The translations under genes and the position numbers were made by a program. A stretch of 49,011 nt of DNA from Polaromonas glacialis (GTDB taxonomy: Bacteria > Pseudomonadota > Gammaproteobacteria > Burkholderiales > Burkholderiaceae_C), in NCBI RefSeq assembly GCF_000709345.1, contig NZ_KL448329.1, positions 1-49,011 of the forward strand, in the 5' to 3' direction. Shown piece by piece: positions 32,241 to 40,343 of the stretch. Position 1 is the stretch's first letter. Every line of letters starts with the position of its first letter. The notes beneath the pieces are model-generated. The model did not search any database. It was not told the DNA's origin and saw only the letters and a list, made by a program, of their open reading frames with translations.

Positions 32241-32690
32241 ATGGCAGATCCCGTTACCGTGGGGGCATTCGTGGTGTCAGTGTTGACGATGGCCGGCGAG
32301 GCCACGCTCAAGGGCGTTGTCGGCGAAGCTGTCAAGGATGCGTATAAGGCTCTCAAGACTCAAGTCGGGAAATGGGCATCTGGCGACTTCGACAAGCTCG
32401 CTGAAGCACCGACTGCTGGGCGCCAGCTGGTCGTGGCTGAGGCGATCGATGGTCAACCGGAATCTGATCGTGCGAGCATCGAACAATTGGCGCGGATACT
32501 TCTTGATGCACTGAAGCAGTCACAATCGACGGCGGTGGGTATCGACGTGGATCAACTCCGTAGCCGCCTGGTCGATCTCAGTGGCCTCGAGGTCGCCAAC
32601 GGCATCGGCCTGCGCGCGCGCGTGGTGGAAACCGAAGAGTTCGTCGCACGTGGCCTGAAGGTCGGCAGTAATTCCGGAAAAAAATCCTAG
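32241..32690 (+). CDS. 5' part of a probable frameshifted ~395-aa protein
   Basis: From ATG 32241 (GGAGGAG is the ribosome-binding site) the frame reads MADPVTVGAFVVSVLTMAG, a short hydrophobic/amphipathic start, then helical sequence (GVVGEAVKDAYKALKTQVG) to GSNSGKKS and a stop at 32688. The last codons lie in a run of seven A (32678-32684). A -1 slip there joins directly into the next frame. No family recognised. Similar N-termini occur on proteins near conflict systems, but I cannot confirm this. Confidence 0.6.
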   Translation: MADPVTVGAFVVSVLTMAGEATLKGVVGEAVKDAYKALKTQVGKWASGDFDKLAEAPTAGRQLVVAEAIDGQPESDRASIEQLARILLDALKQSQSTAVGIDVDQLRSRLVDLSGLEVANGIGLRARVVETEEFVARGLKVGSNSGKKS

Positions 32691-33427
32691 AGACAGCTGA
32701 AAACCCACCCGCTGCTGTCTCAATCGGGCTTTTGGCGTCGGTCGTAAAGGCTGGCACCATTAACCTTTATCAGGGAGGTCAACCAGAGACAGATCTGGGT
32801 GAGCGGAGCACGGCAGCTGCACGATGGATACTCGTGATCTGCACCGCAATCTTCGTTGATAACATGCGGCTGCTGTATGTCGTATCCGGCTTGGGTCAGG
32901 CGGCCAACCAAGGCAACGAAGAGCGCTATCTGGAGTTCGTCAGGATGTGCGAACAGCACTTGGCTGACCTGGACACTCAAGTTCAAAGATTCCATGCGCT
33001 GCTCGACATAAACTTCTTGCGCAACGACCTCCGCGAAGTCGAACTGGGGCTGAGACATTTGCTCGCGCAACTGCGTCACGGGCTGGACATGAAGGTCAGG
33101 GTGCTGCGGTTCATTCCTATCGCGGCACAGATCGCACGGCGAATTTTGGCTGCTTGTGAAAGGCACGATGTCGAAGGTCTTGCTTCGGCACGAATCCTAG
33201 TCGATCGGATTGGCCGGACGCTCGCAACGGATGACAAGGGGGCGCTGGTTGCCGGGAACTGGGAGGCATTCCGACTCAGGCTGGACATGCAGACCGAATT
33301 CCTAAAACAATGTCAGCAGCACAGCGAGATGCGGATCTTCACCATCGCCGACGACTATGCGATGGGCTATGCCCTTGCATACTTTTTGATCGATGCATGG
33401 CTACTGGACGCGGGGGCTCGCAATTGA
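32684..33427 (+). CDS. 3' part of the frameshifted protein
   Basis: In the -1 frame from the A run the sequence continues ILETAENPPAAV...VVKAGTINLYQGGQ, then a hydrophobic stretch and a helical C-terminal domain to 33427. There is no ATG near the beginning (the first candidate is TTG 32732) and no ribosome-binding site, so it is unlikely to be an independent gene. Either a recent one-base deletion in the homopolymer, a sequencing error, or programmed -1 frameshifting. Confidence 0.6.
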   Translation: MLETAENPPAAVSIGLLASVVKAGTINLYQGGQPETDLGERSTAAARWILVICTAIFVDNMRLLYVVSGLGQAANQGNEERYLEFVRMCEQHLADLDTQVQRFHALLDINFLRNDLREVELGLRHLLAQLRHGLDMKVRVLRFIPIAAQIARRILAACERHDVEGLASARILVDRIGRTLATDDKGALVAGNWEAFRLRLDMQTEFLKQCQQHSEMRIFTIADDYAMGYALAYFLIDAWLLDAGARN

Positions 33428-33969
33428 TCGTCTCGGCAGCCTTGGTCAAGCCGCCTGCTCCGCGCGCAACTGCCCGGCTGCTGAGCTGCTCAGCTGTTAG
33501 CCTTTCGACTATCCTTGCCATCGTCGTATCCCTGCAGCCGGGCCCATGATCGACGTTCTAGACGGTCGCTTCAACGCGAGAGCCGTGCTTTTCCCCCCAA
33601 AATCCGCGACTGTGCATATTGTTCTCTCACAGGCATTTCTTGGTGCGCAGGCGGTTGCCTAAGCTGAATACCGACTGGCCGCTTTGCGCAGTTTGAGCTA
33701 ATGACCGCATTTGGCCGAAAGCGGAAGTTGCCTGAGACAATTGTACCGTACAGGTATACCCTAGGTTGACAGTCCAACTTGACGAAAATTGTGTTTTTCT
33801 GGGGTCGTTTTTGTCTTTGTTGGACAGAATGCGGTCAACGTCTTAGACCCTATCCCGACACTTTCTGGAATTTATCTGCAGCCGCGCCGAGCTGGCCGTG
33901 CGAACCTTCCGCTTGCTTGGCGGCTTCGCATGTATCGCTCATTGAGTCAGCAAACGATGTGATCTGGCG
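33428..33969. other. Gene-poor stretch
   Basis: I see no convincing gene. Short open frames here lack ribosome-binding sites and family resemblance. The sequence between 33600 and 33780 has a short palindromic GTACCGTAC element. Probably accumulated remnant DNA. Confidence 0.5.
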
Positions 33970-34110
33970 CTAAAGGAGCAGGACATCGTCTGGCGTCATG
34001 TCGTGGTCATGTGGCATCAGCCTCATCTTTAGCTGATTCGTGAAGTTGGCCAAGATCTCTGCAGTGTCACGCATTGCCTCTTTTGTGCGGTCGTCATCCC
34101 ATGAATCCAT
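33970..34110 (-). CDS. Small acidic 46-aa protein
   Basis: Starts MDSWDDDRTKEAMRDTAEIL; GGGAGC lies 5-9 nt before the ATG at 34110. The short protein is acidic and helical and ends MTPDDVLLL. Too small to classify. The strong start and clear amphipathic helix make it a reasonable gene. Confidence 0.4.
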   Translation of the reverse strand: MDSWDDDRTKEAMRDTAEILANFTNQLKMRLMPHDHDMTPDDVLLL

Positions 34111-34543
34111 ACGGTCGCTCCCTTGTCATTTTTTTGTTGCGGCCCGGATTTCCCCAGGTGCCCTAGGCCTAGCTAAAACCAATTAAACAAGCTCTTCAAT
34201 ACGGGAACCTGACTTGTCCCTGTGTTTGGGGTATTTCCGAGATTGGCTCTTGCGCAGCAGCGCCAAGATCGGCCCGGGCAAGTTCAGACCGCTACGACCG
34301 CTGCAACCGGCTTAACGATTTTTTCCTTTTTCTGAAGCGCCCCCAAATAGACGGCTCTGCACAGAAAAGCAGAAATTCAATCAGTCTCACGCGAGTTGCA
34401 CACGGCTTGCTACGATTTCTCTGAAGCGCCCAACCTGATCATTTAAAGTAATAGTAGTAATAATTTAATTATTACTACTTTCGCTAAAACTTTAATCGGA
34501 GTCCAAGGATCGCTCATCCATAAGATGATCCTGTCTGCGTGAT
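34111..34543. other. Non-coding stretch with palindrome and a direct repeat
   Basis: No gene. TCTGAAGCGCCC occurs twice (34331-34342 and 34420-34431). The long palindrome at 34453-34479 is listed separately. Confidence 0.5.
34453..34479. promoter_or_regulatory. 27-bp perfect palindrome, KfrA-operator-like
   Basis: AGTAGTAATAATT, a central T, then AATTATTACTACT: arms of 13 bp, exact. The core (TAGTAATAA...TTATTACTA) is the same as in the palindrome in front of kfrA 1.3 kb away. It is ~340 bp upstream of the small 46-aa gene and just downstream of the 77-aa gene, so it could be a KfrA site for regulation or partition. Confidence 0.6.
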
Positions 34544-34777
34544 TTAGGAACGAGGCACCTTGAGGTTTTTCTCAAAAAAGCAGTTCATCCTCTGCAGTTG
34601 CTCTGCATCCGGACGCGCATGCGAAACCGGCGGCGCTTCATACGCGGTCACTACCTCGCACGAGAGCGCCAAAGCCTTGGCAAGCTCGCTTCTTGTCATA
34701 TGAAGCTTGTGCCTGTACAGCCTCACCAGGATATGGAAATCATCGGAAGCGGCATCAAGCATTTGAAATTCAAGCAT
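34544..34777 (-). CDS. Small helix-turn-helix (XRE-like) protein
   Basis: A 77-residue protein with a probable HTH in RHKLHMTRSELAKALALSCEVVTAYE (helices MTRSELAKAL and SCEVVTAYE; quoted in fragments). Recognition helix followed by a short tail. Same strand as the next upstream 177-aa gene, 57 bp away, so likely co-transcribed. Confidence 0.6.
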   Translation of the reverse strand: MLEFQMLDAASDDFHILVRLYRHKLHMTRSELAKALALSCEVVTAYEAPPVSHARPDAEQLQRMNCFFEKNLKVPRS

Positions 34778-34834
34778 AAGACCAGCTCTCGTTCTTAAGA
34801 AAATTGAGCCATGAAGGACATGGCCAGCAAAAAC

Positions 34835-35368
34835 TCAGGCACAGGCCATCTCAGCCAAATGGATCTTTTCTTCTTCCGCCAGAGGGGGGAAGCGCTCCAG
34901 GAATTCAGGCACTTTTTCCAGGTTGAGCTTCACTGAATTGACGGCACGAAAGAAAGCCTTGTGTTTCATCTTGCTGCGCTCAAACAAGCCCGTCCGAACC
35001 AGCGAATCAATCAACTCATTGGTTGCCTGCATGGTGTTGACGTAAGGCGATTTCAGGCCCAGAAAGTCACGCCGGATCAAGGGATCCAGGGTCATTTGCT
35101 GGTCTTGCGGAAACTTTTCGTAGACCTGTGCGCGCTGGTTGACAGGTATCTCCAGGATGTTTTCGCGAGCGAGAAACTCGACCAGTCTGAGCACATCCAG
35201 CCGCGCCTTCGGCCCCCCATGGGGCAGGCTTACAAAGCGTTGTCCATCATCTTCGAAAGTCACCGCCGAGCCCACCTGATGCTGCAAGCGCACATAAGCC
35301 TCGTAAGGCAGGACGGCAAAAAGCGGCTGCGCATCCGCGCCATAGATGATTTGTGCTGTAAATCTCAT
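34835..35368 (-). CDS. Hypothetical 177-aa plasmid protein
   Basis: Opening FTAQIIYGADAQPLFAVLPYEAYVRL is similar in pattern to the Phd/PHD-like small antitoxin start (a strand followed by PLFAVLPYE..L), then a helical C-terminal region ending LERFPPLAEEEKIHLAEM. No certain family. A nearly perfect palindrome (35401-35430) lies over its promoter, consistent with autoregulation. Confidence 0.6.
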   Translation of the reverse strand: MRFTAQIIYGADAQPLFAVLPYEAYVRLQHQVGSAVTFEDDGQRFVSLPHGGPKARLDVLRLVEFLARENILEIPVNQRAQVYEKFPQDQQMTLDPLIRRDFLGLKSPYVNTMQATNELIDSLVRTGLFERSKMKHKAFFRAVNSVKLNLEKVPEFLERFPPLAEEEKIHLAEMACA

Positions 35369-35400
35369 GATTTTTTCCTAACAATAGTTTCAATGACCTT

Positions 35401-35430
35401 ATTGTATTCAATTCTTTAATTGAACGCAAT
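35401..35430. promoter_or_regulatory. 30-bp palindrome upstream of the 177-aa gene
   Basis: ATTG..TTCAATT CTTT AATTGAA..CAAT: outer 4-bp and inner 7-bp arms match exactly around one centre. Located 33-62 bp upstream of the start. Likely operator of the downstream gene. Confidence 0.6.
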
Positions 35431-35767
35431 ATGTGGAATGAAATTCATGGAAATTTCAATCTGCACTCTACAAACACTTTATTTGGCTTACCGCTGTGCT
35501 GTGGCGCCACCATCCTCGGGGTCGTGTGAGTCGCTACCCGTTGATCAATCGTGAGCGGTACCTCACGATTCCAATGCCGAGATTGGACCTCTACCTTGCT
35601 TGTGAGTTGATTGACTTGAAGCCGCTCAGGCTTGAGGCTGTCCTGCCGTCATGCCAACACAGGAACATTACGCGTGGGGAGTGCCTGGAACTCACTGAAC
35701 CTGTCGCGCGACAAGCGGTCATGCACACCGAGAAGACACGCGTTATCAACACGTTGACACATACTAG
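35431..35767. other. Intergenic region between divergent genes
   Basis: No gene seen. The kfrA frame is open through it, but this part lacks a ribosome-binding site and resemblance to KfrA, so I treat it as non-coding upstream sequence. Confidence 0.55.
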
Positions 35768-35793
35768 TAATAGTAATAAAATTATTACTATTA
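35768..35793. promoter_or_regulatory. kfrA operator palindrome
   Basis: TAATAGTAATAA, 2 bp, TTATTACTATTA: 12-bp arms, perfect, 20 bp before the kfrA ATG. KfrA proteins repress their own promoters by binding such AT-rich inverted repeats. Confidence 0.72.
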
Positions 35794-35813
35794 TTAAAAT
35801 AAGAAGCCGCACC

Positions 35814-36971
35814 ATGGACCAAGAGATCGAAAATCGCATTTTTGCCGCCGCCAACGCGCTTTACGAGGAGGGTGGTCGAGAGTCTTTTCCCACGGTCGAT
35901 GTGGTGCGCAAAGCGGTCCGGGCCAGCATGAACGATGTGTGTACCGCCATGAAAACATGGCGAAACCTGCAAAAGATCCAGCCTGCACCAGCCGCGCTGA
36001 TTCAGGTACCGCAGGCGATCGAAGAGGCCAGCCGCGTCCTGCTGGGGTCGCTGTGGCAAAGCGCGCAGGAGTTGAGCAACAATGCCCTGCGGTCGGCGCA
36101 GGCCGGGTGGGAGGTGGCGCGGCTCGAAGCAGATGCCTTGTCCAAGGAAGTGGCTGATGACTACGAAGTCAAGATCCTGGAGGTGGAAGCGGCGCAACGG
36201 GAAATCACCCGGCTTCAGGCCAGTGCTACGACATCGGCGAGCGACCTGGCGCAACTGCAGCGCGAACTGGAGGCCATGCGAGGCGAACTGGCTGCTGCCA
36301 AGGCTGAGCGGGTCAGTGCCTTGGCCGTGGCCGACGATCTGGGGGCCAAGCTGACCCAGGCAGGCACCGATGCCGGTGCACTGAAAAATCAGCTGACGGA
36401 CGCCCAGGCCCTGATCCAGAGGCAGGTGTTGGAGCTCACCCAGGTACACGAACGCCTGAATGCGCAGGAAAAGCAAAGCAAGCAGGCCGGCACGGAGCAT
36501 GCTGCTGAACTCGATCGGCTCAATACCTTGTTGAACGACGAGCGCAAGCGCCACGCGGACGCGGTGGCACAACAACGCGATGAACTGCAGGAACAAGCCA
36601 AGAACGCCGCCACGGCACGGGACGCGCTGAACAAGGAAATTGCGACCGCCAAGGCCGATGCCGTCGCTGCCAAGCAGACGCAAAGCCAGCACGAAGCCAG
36701 TGCCCAGAAGCGTGTAAACGAGGCTGAGACGAAAGTCAGCGAAGCCGACCGGGTAACCCGCGCAGCGCGGGAAGATGCCGCCCAACTGCGTGGCCAGGTC
36801 GAGGTCATGCAAAAGCAAACGACTGAGCTGCTGGCCATCATCGGGCGCTGGCAAGTGCCCATGGCAGGGGACAAAGCGGCCCCAGCGCAGGCTGCCGGGC
36901 AGATACCGGCCTCGGCTTCAATCCCGATCGATTTCGATCCTTCGAGCGCCATGCCCGAAGCCCAGGCCTAG
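35814..36971 (+). CDS. kfrA: KfrA-like DNA-binding coiled-coil protein
   Basis: A ~385-residue protein from ATG 35814. The N-terminal region (~1-60) with NRIFAAANALYEEGG, FPTVDVVRKAVRASM and VCTAMKTWR is the KfrA DNA-binding domain. After it comes a very long coiled coil (~90-350, e.g. LQRELEAMRGELAAAKAER) and an Ala/Pro-rich tail. KfrA is a repressor and a bacterial-alpha-helix-filament protein that helps plasmid stability. An upstream in-frame ATG at 35496 is rejected because the operator sits between it and this start. Confidence 0.9.
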   Translation: MDQEIENRIFAAANALYEEGGRESFPTVDVVRKAVRASMNDVCTAMKTWRNLQKIQPAPAALIQVPQAIEEASRVLLGSLWQSAQELSNNALRSAQAGWEVARLEADALSKEVADDYEVKILEVEAAQREITRLQASATTSASDLAQLQRELEAMRGELAAAKAERVSALAVADDLGAKLTQAGTDAGALKNQLTDAQALIQRQVLELTQVHERLNAQEKQSKQAGTEHAAELDRLNTLLNDERKRHADAVAQQRDELQEQAKNAATARDALNKEIATAKADAVAAKQTQSQHEASAQKRVNEAETKVSEADRVTRAAREDAAQLRGQVEVMQKQTTELLAIIGRWQVPMAGDKAAPAQAAGQIPASASIPIDFDPSSAMPEAQA

Positions 36972-37130
36972 CAGGTCAAGCCTGGCACGGGAACGCCTTT
37001 TCCGTGTCAGGCCGCGCCATTTGGGTATGGCGTCGTGCCCGGAAGGAGGGTGAACGCATCCCAGTTTCCAAGCACCGCCACTGCAAAACCGCGAACAATC
37101 CCAGGCAAGGAAAGCGCAGAAGCGCCAAAT

Positions 37131-37159
37131 TTGACACGCCGCAGAGGCACCGGTATCAT
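37131..37159 (+). promoter_or_regulatory. Predicted sigma-70 promoter of the mob operon
   Basis: TTGACA (37131-37136), 17-bp spacer, TATCAT (37154-37159). Located 138 bp before the mobC start; the intervening region is a candidate oriT. Confidence 0.6.
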
Positions 37160-37164
37160 GGCCA

Positions 37165-37290
37165 ATTAGGAGAAAATACGGAACTAAAGCAAGGGCTAAT
37201 TTCGCTGCGCTTAATTCCCCCGACTTTCGCTTCGCTTCGTCGCCGGTTCGCTTCGCGCCCGGTTGAATACCCCAACAGCCAACAGCCCAA
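37165..37290. other. oriT: Candidate oriT region
   Basis: Lies between the mob promoter and mobC, where IncQ/IncP-like mob cassettes carry oriT. It contains GGGCTAATT and AATTCCCC flanking a GC-rich loop (TTCGCTGCGCTT), followed by TTCGCTTCGCTTCG direct repeats. I cannot identify the nic site. Location is the main argument. Confidence 0.35.
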
Positions 37291-37296
37291 GTCCAA

Positions 37297-37773
37297 ATGC
37301 CTGAACAGCCGAACTCCCCGCCCCGCGAGCCCGCCCCCGCCCCCCTGGGGCGCAAACGGCGCGGCCCCAAGCCCAAGCCGCACGGCGAAAAGCGGGGCGC
37401 CAGCGTCACCGGCCGGCTGACCCCGGCCGAGCTGGCCCAGCTGGATGCCGGCCGCGGCGCGCTGCCGCGCGGCGAGTGGCTGCGCACCTTGGCACTGGCG
37501 CGCCGGCTGCCGCGCGCGATTCCCGAAATCAATCTCGAGGCCTACGGCGCGCTGGCCCGTGCCGCCAGCAACCTCAATCAGCTGTCCCGGCGCGCCAACG
37601 CCGCCGACCGGCTGGAGATCGCCGAGCTGGCTGCGACGCTGGCCACGTTCCGCGCGGCGCTCCTGGGCGTGGGCAGCGAGCTTGAAGAACAGGCCAAAGC
37701 CGACGCCCAAGCCCAAGGAAACGAAGGCAAAGACGGTGACGACGGCGATCAACAAACCGGGCTGTTGCCATGA
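37297..37773 (+). CDS. mobC: MobC-type relaxosome protein
   Basis: A 158-residue protein. Low-complexity Pro/Lys start, then the MobC (PF05713-like) core: GASVTGRLTPAELAQLD, a helical part and the signature AASNLNQLSRRAN. MobC-like proteins bind oriT and help the relaxase open it. The last 4 bp overlap mobA. Confidence 0.83.
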   Translation: MPEQPNSPPREPAPAPLGRKRRGPKPKPHGEKRGASVTGRLTPAELAQLDAGRGALPRGEWLRTLALARRLPRAIPEINLEAYGALARAASNLNQLSRRANAADRLEIAELAATLATFRAALLGVGSELEEQAKADAQAQGNEGKDGDDGDQQTGLLP

Positions 37774-39971
37774 AAGGCATGCAGAAAATCAGCCGGGGCA
37801 GCGGTTTCAAAGGCGTGCTCAGCTACGCCTTCGAGGGCGAAAAGAAGCAGAAGGGCCACGGCCGTCTGCTCGGCGGGAATATGGCCAGCACCGGCATCAG
37901 CAGCCTGGCGGCGGAGTTCCGGGCCATCGCCGCGCGCCGGCCCGACATCGCCAAGCCGGTCTGGCACAACAGCCTGCGCATGCCCGCAGGCGAGGACATC
38001 AGCGACGAGCGCTGGATGGCGATCGGGAAAAGCTACCTCAAGCGGATGGGTTTTGATCTGAAAAACACCCAGTTCGCTTTCTTCAAGCACGACGAGGAGC
38101 ACATGCACCTGATCGTCAACCGCGTGCTGATCGATGGCACGGTGTTTCTCGGCAAGCAGGAGAACCTCATCTCCACGCGGGTCATCGGCGAGCTGGAAAA
38201 AGCATTCAAGCTGACCGTCACCCGGGGCCCAAGCTACACGCCTGAGGGAAAGATCGTGATGCCTGCGAAAAGCGGGCTCAAGAAGGCCGAGATCGAGATG
38301 GCGCTGCGTACACAGACCAAGCCCGCGCGGCAGGTGCTGCAGGAACTGGTGGCCGACGCGCTGAAGGGCCGGCCGACGACGCTGCAGTTCCTGGAAAGGC
38401 TGGACGCGGCCGGGGTGAGGGCCGTGCCCAACATTGCGTCCACCGGGCGCATGAGCGGTTTTGCATTCGAGTGGGAAGGCGTGCTGTTGACCGGCAGCCA
38501 GCTTGGCGCGGCGTACAAATGGGCCGCGATTCAAAAGGAAATTGTTTATGACGAAGCTACAGACCGTGCAGAGCTTGCCCGACGCCAAAGCGAAGCACGC
38601 GACCGGCGAGCAAATGAGCCAGCTGCAGGCCGATCTGCAGACGCAGCGCCAGAGCCTGTCGGCGCTGCAGCCGCAACTGGAGGGCTTGACACAGCAGATC
38701 GCAGCGCTGCCGCTGCAGACCTCGGAGTTGGCCGCGGCGATCGTGCCGCTGGCGCAGGCGCTGCACGTGATGATTCCGCTGCTCGAGTCGCTGCAGGCGA
38801 TGGACGAGAGGCTCCAGGCGATCGAGTCGGTGCTGCCCAAGGACAAGAACGGACAGCTGGTGATGCTGGCCAGCGAGGCGAGCACATTGACGGCCATCAA
38901 GGCGACAAACGAGGCGAAGGACAGCCTGACGCGGCTGACGACCGCGTTCCCGCAGGACAGCGCGGGGCAACTGCTCAAACTGGCGAGCCAGGGGAGTCTG
39001 GACGCGCTCAAGCCGTCCGGATTCTTCAAGAAATTGGTCAAGTAGCGGTTGCGCATGACGAAGACCTCAAGGTCAAGGCGTGGCGCCAGCAGGCGGCGGC
39101 GCTGGGCGCACCTGTCTACCGGCTGATCCTGAAGGATGGTTTGCGTCCCCTGGGGAAAGAGCGCGCGCCCCCCCGTATCGGCCTGCACAAGGCGGGCAAG
39201 CCTGCGCCTGGGTACAGCGCCGACCAGGTTGAAGCCTTGATCCCCAAACTTCGGGAATTCAGCGGGAAAGGGTTTGACGTGTACCTCACGCCCGTCGATC
39301 CAGCGCACCATTATTTGGTGGTGCAGGGCCTGACGCCTGCCAACCTGGACGGTCTGCGCGCGGACGGTTACGTGCCCGCGCTGGTGCAGCAGTCCGGCAA
39401 GCACGACCTGCGGGCAGTGCTGAAAGCGCCCCGGGAAAGTGACCGGGAGGATGAACCAAGCCTGGCCGATGCGGTCAGCCTGGAGCTGAATCAGCGCTGG
39501 GGAGGCCAGGCGCCAGAGGACGCCGGTCAAGGCCTGCCGATGGCAGGCTTTACCCGCCATGGGCCCGTGAAAAAGAGCGCGCTGACCGTCGTTCTGGAGG
39601 CCCTGGGCGCGCTTTGCATGAAGACGCTGGCGCGCCTGAAATCGTTGCGGCTGACGTCCGATGAGGACGCTAAAAAAGTGGCGCTTGCCCAGCAAAGCGC
39701 ATTGAATACAGGGCAGTCGGCGGCGAAATTCATGAGCGACATAGATGCGAAGGTGTACCGCCGCCATGCAGCTCAATTCATTGGCTTAACCCCGGACCAG
39801 GTCGATCTGGAGGTGACCAAAAAAATGCTTATGGAAGGGCAATCGCCCGGCCAGGTGAAGGCAGCGCTGCGCACCTCGCCAAGTCTGGCGGAGCGCCATC
39901 CCGATGCCGATCGGTATGTGAAGGAAATCGTGAACAAGGCGCGCAAGGCGCTGGATGCCTCGGCGCCGTGA
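37770..39971 (+). CDS. mobA: MobA relaxase fused to RepB'-type primase
   Basis: A 733-residue protein with the size and plan of IncQ MobA/RepB. N-terminal relaxase (1-~230): the catalytic Tyr19 in GFKGVLSYAFE, and the metal triad in HDEEHMHLIVN (His107, His111, His113). A low-complexity Ala/Gly/Arg linker (~265-420) coincides with the overlapping mobB gene. The C-terminal part (~480-600) resembles the RepB' primase of RSF1010: FDVYLTPVDPAHHYLVVQGL, LRADGYVPALVQQSGKHDL, SLELNQRWGG and GFTRHGPVKK. It would nick oriT and prime the transferred strand. A partial second copy of its 3' end flanks the window ends. Confidence 0.88.
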   Translation: MKGMQKISRGSGFKGVLSYAFEGEKKQKGHGRLLGGNMASTGISSLAAEFRAIAARRPDIAKPVWHNSLRMPAGEDISDERWMAIGKSYLKRMGFDLKNTQFAFFKHDEEHMHLIVNRVLIDGTVFLGKQENLISTRVIGELEKAFKLTVTRGPSYTPEGKIVMPAKSGLKKAEIEMALRTQTKPARQVLQELVADALKGRPTTLQFLERLDAAGVRAVPNIASTGRMSGFAFEWEGVLLTGSQLGAAYKWAAIQKEIVYDEATDRAELARRQSEARDRRANEPAAGRSADAAPEPVGAAAATGGLDTADRSAAAADLGVGRGDRAAGAGAARDDSAARVAAGDGREAPGDRVGAAQGQERTAGDAGQRGEHIDGHQGDKRGEGQPDAADDRVPAGQRGATAQTGEPGESGRAQAVRILQEIGQVAVAHDEDLKVKAWRQQAAALGAPVYRLILKDGLRPLGKERAPPRIGLHKAGKPAPGYSADQVEALIPKLREFSGKGFDVYLTPVDPAHHYLVVQGLTPANLDGLRADGYVPALVQQSGKHDLRAVLKAPRESDREDEPSLADAVSLELNQRWGGQAPEDAGQGLPMAGFTRHGPVKKSALTVVLEALGALCMKTLARLKSLRLTSDEDAKKVALAQQSALNTGQSAAKFMSDIDAKVYRRHAAQFIGLTPDQVDLEVTKKMLMEGQSPGQVKAALRTSPSLAERHPDADRYVKEIVNKARKALDASAP
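38548..39045 (+). CDS. mobB: MobB-like protein nested within mobA in another frame
   Basis: Starting at ATG 38548 (MTKLQTVQSLPDAKAKH), a 165-residue coiled-coil protein (LQADLQTQRQSLSALQPQLEG) with a hydrophobic segment (LAAAIVPLAQALHVMIPLL) lies entirely within mobA in a different frame. The mobA frame over the same bases is low-complexity, the expected price of overlap. IncQ plasmids have the same layout, mobB inside mobA. It ends ~925 bp before mobA ends. The frame is open to 38503. Confidence 0.75.
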   Translation: MTKLQTVQSLPDAKAKHATGEQMSQLQADLQTQRQSLSALQPQLEGLTQQIAALPLQTSELAAAIVPLAQALHVMIPLLESLQAMDERLQAIESVLPKDKNGQLVMLASEASTLTAIKATNEAKDSLTRLTTAFPQDSAGQLLKLASQGSLDALKPSGFFKKLVK

Positions 39972-40343
39972 GCTGGGCAAAAGAGAAGGAAAAAAGAGAA
40001 AGGAAGCGTGCCCGGTCATTCGGTTCCCGGGGTGAAGGTGAAATGGGGTTAGATTTTCTGCCGGGTGCGCATGCGGGGCCATGATGGCCAAAGGTCTTTT
40101 ACCCTGCATCCGGACGTCCCGCTACCAAAAGCTTTCTGGGGGTTCTTTTTCCAGGGGGGAAAAGTCATGGCTCAGCCGTTCTATTGAGAAGTTTCTAGTT
40201 GCACTTGTTTAGTGTATTTACCAATTAATTAGGAAATAAATCTTGTTAGGCTGTCATCATTCCAATCATTGCCATTTATCGTAATAAATAAAGCTTAGCC
40301 GAATAATGATTTTTGATTCGTTCTAATTAAGAAGGAGTGAAAA
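39972..40343. other. Downstream of mobA, non-coding
   Basis: No gene. Bases ~39972-40180 have a diverged copy at 408-580. From about 40200 the sequence is AT-rich and ends in AAGGAGTG, the ribosome-binding site of the next gene. Confidence 0.55.

Noticed and set aside
33571..33777. 68-codon minus ORF and 64-codon plus ORF at 33779
   Set aside because: No ribosome-binding site and no protein-like composition; I treat the area as non-coding.
35649..36854. 401-codon minus-strand ORF
   Set aside because: Antisense of the kfrA coiled coil; leucine-rich by codon complement.
37749..39776. 675-codon minus-strand ORF
   Set aside because: Antisense of mobA/mobB; these have clear relaxase and primase motifs on the plus strand.
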